Below, piece by piece: positions 59,904 to 64,000 of a stretch of DNA of 64,000 nucleotides (the stretch's first letter is position 1; each line of letters opens with the position of its first letter). Both the position numbers and the translations under genes were made by a program. Origin of the DNA: Scandinavium lactucae (GTDB lineage Bacteria; Pseudomonadota; Gammaproteobacteria; Enterobacterales; Enterobacteriaceae); assembly GCF_033843265.1 (NCBI RefSeq), contig NZ_JAWXRD010000029.1, positions 62,001-126,000 of the forward strand. Direction: 5' to 3'. Under the pieces are notes generated by a model, which did not search any database, was not told where the DNA came from, and saw nothing but the letters and a program-made list of their open reading frames with translations.

Positions 59904-61874
59904 TTATCCCCTTTCGGTAGCAGTCTGCCGGGTACGCAGGCTGAGATTAAGCTGTTCAATTTCGTTGAAAAGGGGCTGTAAACACCCTGCCTCACCCTGA
60001 GTATTCGGCGCTACCCGCGCTGTCGGTTCGCCCGTTTCGGCAAGCGTCGCGCAGTACTGTAATCGCTCGGCTGCCTGCTGGCGCTCGACGGCGAAGTCAT
60101 TTTCACTCTGCCCGGCTTTGAGATGTTCAAACTGATAGATGATTTCACTGAGATGACCGAGCACCTGCTGCGCCGCCAGAATTTCACTCTCCGACTGGCG
60201 ATTGTCCGCCGACCAGCCGGGCTCCATCGCCACCCGGCCTGCAATCCCCTGACATCCAGCCAACGCATGGCGCAGCGCAATTTCAGCGCCCGCCTGCGGC
60301 GAGTGTGTTTTTACCCGCTCGGCGAGCGCGGTGAGTAGACTGCTGACCCGGGTCCAGAACAATTTGCCTTCCCGCTCTGGCCACACATAGCGATGGAAAA
60401 CGGTGGCAATCAGCACCCCGAGCAGAATGCCGATCACCCTGTCGCGGATTTCGACCAGCTCAAAGGTCGGGCCAAAGCTCTCCAGCAGCGCCAGGGCGAA
60501 GGTAAACATCATCTGGATCCCGGCGTAGCTTATCTTTTCCGAACCGGCATAAATCCAGGCCCCCAGGCCGATAACCGGCAGCGACATCGCCAGCAGGCCA
60601 ACCACGCTTTCGATATGCGGCATGACCAGTATCACCATCAGCAACGCCGCCAGACTCCCGAGCACCGCGCCAATGACACGCAGTAATCCGCGATGCGCCG
60701 TGGAGCCCAGGCTCGACTGCGCCACGATAATGCAACTCAGCATAATGGTGTGAATGCCCTGCCAATCCGCAGCGATATAAATGAAATAACAGACCAATGT
60801 TGAGAGTAGCGTTTTCAACGCAAACCGGCACCAGGTCTGGTTCATCACCAGACCTTTAACACGGGCATTCTCTTTCGATTCAGCTGGCGATTCAGCAGGC
60901 ACATGTTGGTAATGCGAGAACGCGGCGAGGCTTTCCAGCATCCGCACCAGCGTGCCCGGTCGGGTGCTGTGAAAAGCGTCCGTTGAGTTGACCGAAAACG
61001 CGCTATCTTCAGCAATCGACACGGCAAAACGCTTACAGCTCTCCAGCAGAGTTTGCGCCAGCACCAGTTCATCGGCCTGCGGCTGCGCCGGCAACTGTTG
61101 CACCATCTGATACAGGCCCGACACGGTACTGATCCGCGCCAGATGCCAGGCCTCATCCTGCCGATATCGCTTATCGCGCATAATGGCAAAGGCCAACATA
61201 TGCTGCAGCATCAGCGTCTTTTCCTGGATAGCTGCGGCTGACAAGGCTTCCGGGGGCGGTTCACGCCGAATAAGGCGTTCTGTACGCGCGATAATTTCGG
61301 CCAGTTGCGCAATCAATTCAGCCCGAAGTTGCGCCACCGGCTCCTGCGGAAGAAACAGCAGGTTAACAATCAGGGTCAGAATAATGGCGTAGTTAATCGC
61401 CACCCACAGCCAGAGGATCATCCTCACCACGCTGTCGGCGTTATCCGTCATATCCGCGAACGTTTGGGTGTAAAAAATCACCAAACCACTGAGGAAAAAG
61501 ACCACGCCATACTTGGTCGCACGCATCAGGTAAACGCAGGTGAAAAACAGCCCGCTGGCCATCAGCAAGCGAAGCAACGGGTATTCCCAGGTGAGTTTCA
61601 GGGTCAGAATCGACAGCCCTACCGCCAGCGTGGTACCGAGCACGAACAGAGTCCCGGTCAGCGTCGATAGAACGATATTCTTCTGCGTGACATAAAAGAC
61701 AGCGATCAGCGACAGCGCCAGAAAAGGCACCCGCAGCGTCAGCGAGGTAATCATCACCAGCGTGCAGGTAATCAGGCAACGCATCATCAGATTGCCGCGT
61801 CCAGGATACGGGCGCAGCAAACGGGCTAGCCGTTGCAGCCCGGTGTCCCGGGCAGGGTCCGCACGTGTAATCAT
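59904..61874 (-). CDS. mdtO: FUSC-family inner membrane efflux protein, MdtO-like
   Basis: A 656-residue inner-membrane protein with two clusters of membrane helices (about residues 30-170 and 345-485) and cytoplasmic domains after each, the layout of FUSC/aromatic-acid exporters (AaeB, YccS, MdtO). The start at ATG 61874 is chosen for GGAGG 5 nt upstream; a TTG five codons earlier is less likely. It lies 11 bp after mdtN. It provides the transport step of the tripartite pump. Confidence 0.87.
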   Translation of the reverse strand: MITRADPARDTGLQRLARLLRPYPGRGNLMMRCLITCTLVMITSLTLRVPFLALSLIAVFYVTQKNIVLSTLTGTLFVLGTTLAVGLSILTLKLTWEYPLLRLLMASGLFFTCVYLMRATKYGVVFFLSGLVIFYTQTFADMTDNADSVVRMILWLWVAINYAIILTLIVNLLFLPQEPVAQLRAELIAQLAEIIARTERLIRREPPPEALSAAAIQEKTLMLQHMLAFAIMRDKRYRQDEAWHLARISTVSGLYQMVQQLPAQPQADELVLAQTLLESCKRFAVSIAEDSAFSVNSTDAFHSTRPGTLVRMLESLAAFSHYQHVPAESPAESKENARVKGLVMNQTWCRFALKTLLSTLVCYFIYIAADWQGIHTIMLSCIIVAQSSLGSTAHRGLLRVIGAVLGSLAALLMVILVMPHIESVVGLLAMSLPVIGLGAWIYAGSEKISYAGIQMMFTFALALLESFGPTFELVEIRDRVIGILLGVLIATVFHRYVWPEREGKLFWTRVSSLLTALAERVKTHSPQAGAEIALRHALAGCQGIAGRVAMEPGWSADNRQSESEILAAQQVLGHLSEIIYQFEHLKAGQSENDFAVERQQAAERLQYCATLAETGEPTARVAPNTQGEAGCLQPLFNEIEQLNLSLRTRQTATERG

Positions 61875-61885
61875 ATCGCCTCCGT

Positions 61886-62902
61886 TCAACGAGGTTGCAG
61901 CGTTGCCACCGCAGAGGCACCGACGCGGAACAGGTGCGGATCCGGATTAGCGACCCGGATTTTTACCGGGAAACGCTGTGAGACATGGACCCAGTTAATG
62001 TTTCTTTTAACGACGGGTAGCCCTGACATCACACTGCCGCCATCATCGGGCAGCACGCCGAAGCTAATGGAATCCACCTGGCCGTCAAACGTTTTGCCGG
62101 TGTCGCTCATCAGCCAAACGCGCGCCGGAGTGCCTTCGTGGATTTTTTTGAGTTCGGTTTCGCGGAAGTTGGCGATGACATACCAGTGGGTAGTATCGAT
62201 CAGGGTGAACACCGGTTTGCCCGCCGCCACAAATTCGCCCACGCTGGTTTTCAGCGACGCCACGCGACCGGTAAACGGCGCACGAACCTCGGTATGCGCC
62301 AGATTGAGCTTCGCAATATCAATCTGCGCGTCAATTTCTGCCCGCTGCGCCACCAGCGCATCGACGCCGCTAACCGCTGCCGCGGCTTGTTTCGCCTGTA
62401 ATTGCAGGCTTTGCAGATGTGACTGTGCGCTGGCATTGGCCGCACGCGCCTGGTCAATTTCTTCCGCAGAGGCAAATCCTTGCGAAAGCAACGGGGCAAG
62501 ACGATGCAGGGTATCGGCGGCTTTTTTGGCGTCAGCCTGCGCGCTGGCAATCGCTGCTTTGGCTGAGCCCGCGCTGAATTTCTGGGCATTGACCGAGCGT
62601 TGGGTCAACTCAATTTGTCTATCGAGACCGGCGCGTTTCGCCTGCGCCTGCTTCAGCGCGGCTTCGTATGTTGCCGGATCGATACGGAAAAGCAGTTCGC
62701 CCTGCTGCACCAGCTGATTATCGTGTACCGGTTGGGCAATAATTCTGCCGCTAACCTCCGGTGAAACGGTAATCGTATCCGCATAAGCATAGGCATCATC
62801 GGTTCGCGGTCGGGCATCCACGCGCCAGATAACCAGACCGAGCACGCCAAGGGCCAGCGCCGTCAGTCCAATTAACGTTGTTTTTTGCGTATTTTTAAAC
62901 AT
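61886..62902 (-). CDS. mdtN: HlyD-family periplasmic adaptor, MdtN-like
   Basis: A 338-residue membrane-fusion protein. It has an N-terminal membrane anchor (about 8-27), lipoyl halves (VSGRIIAQPVHDNQLVQQGE and APFTGRVASLKTSVGEFV), a coiled-coil hairpin (about 85-190) and a beta-barrel domain (WYVIANFRETELKKI). The sequence follows E. coli MdtN closely, including DDAYAYADTI and GVLPDDGGSV. It bridges MdtO and MdtP. Start ATG at 62902, 16 bp after the small ytcA-like gene. Confidence 0.9.
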   Translation of the reverse strand: MFKNTQKTTLIGLTALALGVLGLVIWRVDARPRTDDAYAYADTITVSPEVSGRIIAQPVHDNQLVQQGELLFRIDPATYEAALKQAQAKRAGLDRQIELTQRSVNAQKFSAGSAKAAIASAQADAKKAADTLHRLAPLLSQGFASAEEIDQARAANASAQSHLQSLQLQAKQAAAAVSGVDALVAQRAEIDAQIDIAKLNLAHTEVRAPFTGRVASLKTSVGEFVAAGKPVFTLIDTTHWYVIANFRETELKKIHEGTPARVWLMSDTGKTFDGQVDSISFGVLPDDGGSVMSGLPVVKRNINWVHVSQRFPVKIRVANPDPHLFRVGASAVATLQPR

Positions 62903-62918
62903 AGTAATGGCCTGTCGG

Positions 62919-63179
62919 TTAGCTGAAAATAAATAACCAGATTATCATTGAGAAAGTCGCTGCAATTAATAACCAGCTGGCGAGATTTAATTTGAAGCGT
63001 TCGCTGAGTTTATTTCCGCACAGGCTGAATATCAGTCCGGTGAGTGCAGCACCGCCTGCGAGGCAATAAAGCCAGTCAGGGAAGGCCGCCCCCAGAAAGG
63101 GCAGGGAGGGGGAAAGTGAACATCCCGACAGGGAAAAAATGACGGGCAACCCCAGCAGGGCATACAGTCTTATTCTCAT
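62919..63179 (-). CDS. ytcA: YtcA-like small lipoprotein of the efflux operon
   Basis: An 86-residue protein with a lipobox LSGC followed by SLSPSLPFLGAAFPDW, then two hydrophobic helices (about 36-53 and 64-85). E. coli YtcA, encoded directly before mdtN, has the same CSLSP start and two-helix layout. The role is unknown, probably accessory to the pump. Start at 63179 places the signal peptide at the N-terminus; the ribosome site is weak. The 233 bp upstream are AT-rich and should hold the operon promoter, not resolved. Confidence 0.82.
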   Translation of the reverse strand: MRIRLYALLGLPVIFSLSGCSLSPSLPFLGAAFPDWLYCLAGGAALTGLIFSLCGNKLSERFKLNLASWLLIAATFSMIIWLFIFS

Positions 63180-63367
63180 AATGGCAGGCGACCAATGATT
63201 AAACGTAAAAAAAGGAAATGACCCGTCAGAAAGGGTCATCAAATTAAAACAGTGAAGGCCTGCATTATAACACCTGGGAATTTAATTACATTGGCGATTA
63301 TTAGCTTGCTATGTTATTTTGCCGATTTTCTGGTTTAAAAATAAATTTTATGATTCGACATCACAAA

Positions 63368-63395
63368 TAAAAAAGACCTGCCAGCCGACAGGTCT
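63368..63395 (-). terminator. Terminator of scsD
   Basis: On the minus strand AGACCTG/CAGGTCT (63389-63395 with 63374-63380) with an 8-nt loop is followed by TTTTTTATTT. It lies 17 bp after the scsD stop. Confidence 0.7.
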
Positions 63396-63412
63396 CTTTC
63401 GTTATTAAGGCG

Positions 63413-63916
63413 TTACACGCCTGCCCACCACAATCGCAGTTTCATTCCCCAGCCGCTGGTGAAACCGGTGGTTATCGATTTCACTTCGCCTTTGTCGATA
63501 ATAACCAGCGTCGGCGTGACCTGGATCTGCCAGCTGCGGGTGAGTTTGCCCTCGGCATCGTTGATAGTCGGAAGGGCGTAGTGCTTACGCGCCAGCCATG
63601 CGCTGAGCGTAGCATCATCGCCGGATCGCATCGCCACGCTGACCACGTTGCCGCCCTCTTCCGCAATCTGTGCCACCGACGGGGTGGTGAAACGGCACAC
63701 GCCGCACCACGTCGCCCAGACGTAGACCAACAGCGGACGCTCGCGACTCATCGCCGCCAGGTCGACCGTTTTACCGTCCAGGGTCTGCATCGGGGCGCTG
63801 GCGAACGCCGCGGGCAGCGTGGGTTTGCGGAACTGATCCATCACCAGCATTGCGGCGGCGGCGATCAGCCCCAGCACCACGCCTTCCCGCAGCCAGCGTT
63901 TGAGTTTAGCCCGCAT
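63413..63916 (-). CDS. scsD: Membrane-anchored thioredoxin-like protein ScsD
   Basis: A 167-residue TlpA/DsbE-type thioredoxin facing the periplasm. It has an N-terminal membrane helix (about 12-27), the redox motif WCGVC with Cys71 and Cys74, and the cis-Pro loop VTPT. The Scs proteins (suppressor of copper sensitivity) protect periplasmic thiols against copper and oxidants. ATG at 63916 overlaps the scsC end by 11 bp; TTG one codon earlier is disfavoured. Length and context match Salmonella ScsD. Confidence 0.9.
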   Translation of the reverse strand: MRAKLKRWLREGVVLGLIAAAAMLVMDQFRKPTLPAAFASAPMQTLDGKTVDLAAMSRERPLLVYVWATWCGVCRFTTPSVAQIAEEGGNVVSVAMRSGDDATLSAWLARKHYALPTINDAEGKLTRSWQIQVTPTLVIIDKGEVKSITTGFTSGWGMKLRLWWAGV

Positions 63917-64000
63917 CAACTTTCGCCAGTTCTTCTTTCACCAGCGCCTCCAGATCGTCATACGGAATAGCGCCAGGCACCATGGTTTTCCCCACCAGCG
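63906..64000 (-). CDS. scsC: ScsC, C-terminal end (DsbA-like periplasmic thiol protein)
   Basis: Only the last 31 codons are inside the window, reading LVGKTMVPGAIPYDDLEALV and ending KVDAG before TAA. This matches the end of DsbA/ScsC-type disulfide isomerases, and it overlaps scsD by 11 bp as expected in an scsBCD operon. The catalytic part lies beyond the window edge. Confidence 0.75.
   Translation of the reverse strand, partial: LVGKTMVPGAIPYDDLEALVKEELAKVDAG

Noticed and set aside
61833..62717. 294-codon plus-strand frame opposite mdtN
   Set aside because: It is Ala/Ser/Cys-rich translation complementary to an adaptor gene with a convincing coiled coil and lipoyl domains; no start signal.

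Overview
This window is a chromosomal segment from a member of the Enterobacteriaceae, most likely close to Enterobacter, Lelliottia, Klebsiella or Citrobacter. The backbone follows the E. coli order yqhD-dkgA ... ygiQ-ftsP-plsC-parC-ygiW-qseBC-mdaB-ygiN ... parE-yqiA-cpdA-yqiB-nudF / tolC-ygiB-ygiC / ygiD / zupT / ribB / ubiK / hldE-glnE-ygiF / ygiM-cca ... uppP-folB / plsY ... tsaD / rpsU-dnaG-rpoD ... mug / tRNA-Ile(CAU). Proteins match the E. coli families in length and motif almost throughout. The genus is an inference: a urease operon occupies the place that ttdRABT holds in E. coli, and a chromosomal qnr gene is present. The left edge cuts yqhD and the right edge cuts scsC.

Five accessory insertions break this backbone. 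(1) 1546-3838 is AT-rich. It carries a LysR-type regulator, a small holin-like membrane protein and a ToxR/CadC-like winged-helix protein with a C-terminal membrane anchor, but no endolysin or spanin. (2) 14549-20141, between ygiN and parE, holds a divergent RpiR regulator with a palindromic operator, a lone cellobiose-type PTS EIIC and two Gfo/Idh/MocA oxidoreductases. These are followed by a REP pair and a QnrB-like pentapeptide gene preceded by a perfect LexA box; the qnr gene is convergent with parE, which encodes a subunit of the enzyme family that Qnr proteins protect. (3) A 963-residue secreted chitinase lies between cca and uppP. (4) ureDABCEFG lies between plsY and tsaD. (5) A 2.4-kb islet sits directly behind tRNA-Ile(CAU), bracketed by a repeat of the tRNA end. 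It contains an orphan T6SS hcp, a DUF4225-type candidate effector broken at a 7-bp triplicated repeat, a small membrane protein that is a candidate immunity protein, and a decayed second copy of that gene.

The right end encodes a ytcA-mdtNOP-like efflux operon and the start of an scsCD copper/thiol-redox locus.

The functional modules are topoisomerase IV (parC, parE) with a Qnr protein, quorum/stress signalling (qseBC, ygiW), quinone redox (mdaB, ygiN), outer-membrane export (tolC), riboflavin synthesis under an FMN riboswitch, LPS heptose synthesis, nitrogen control (glnE), tRNA maturation (cca, tsaD), urea hydrolysis and the macromolecular synthesis operon. Regulatory sites read directly from the sequence include two LexA-type boxes, a QseB/PmrA-type direct repeat, a mar/sox/rob box at tolC, a Fur-type box at zupT, the RpiR-type palindrome and the FMN riboswitch. 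I saw no CRISPR array, rRNA, intact transposase or integrase.
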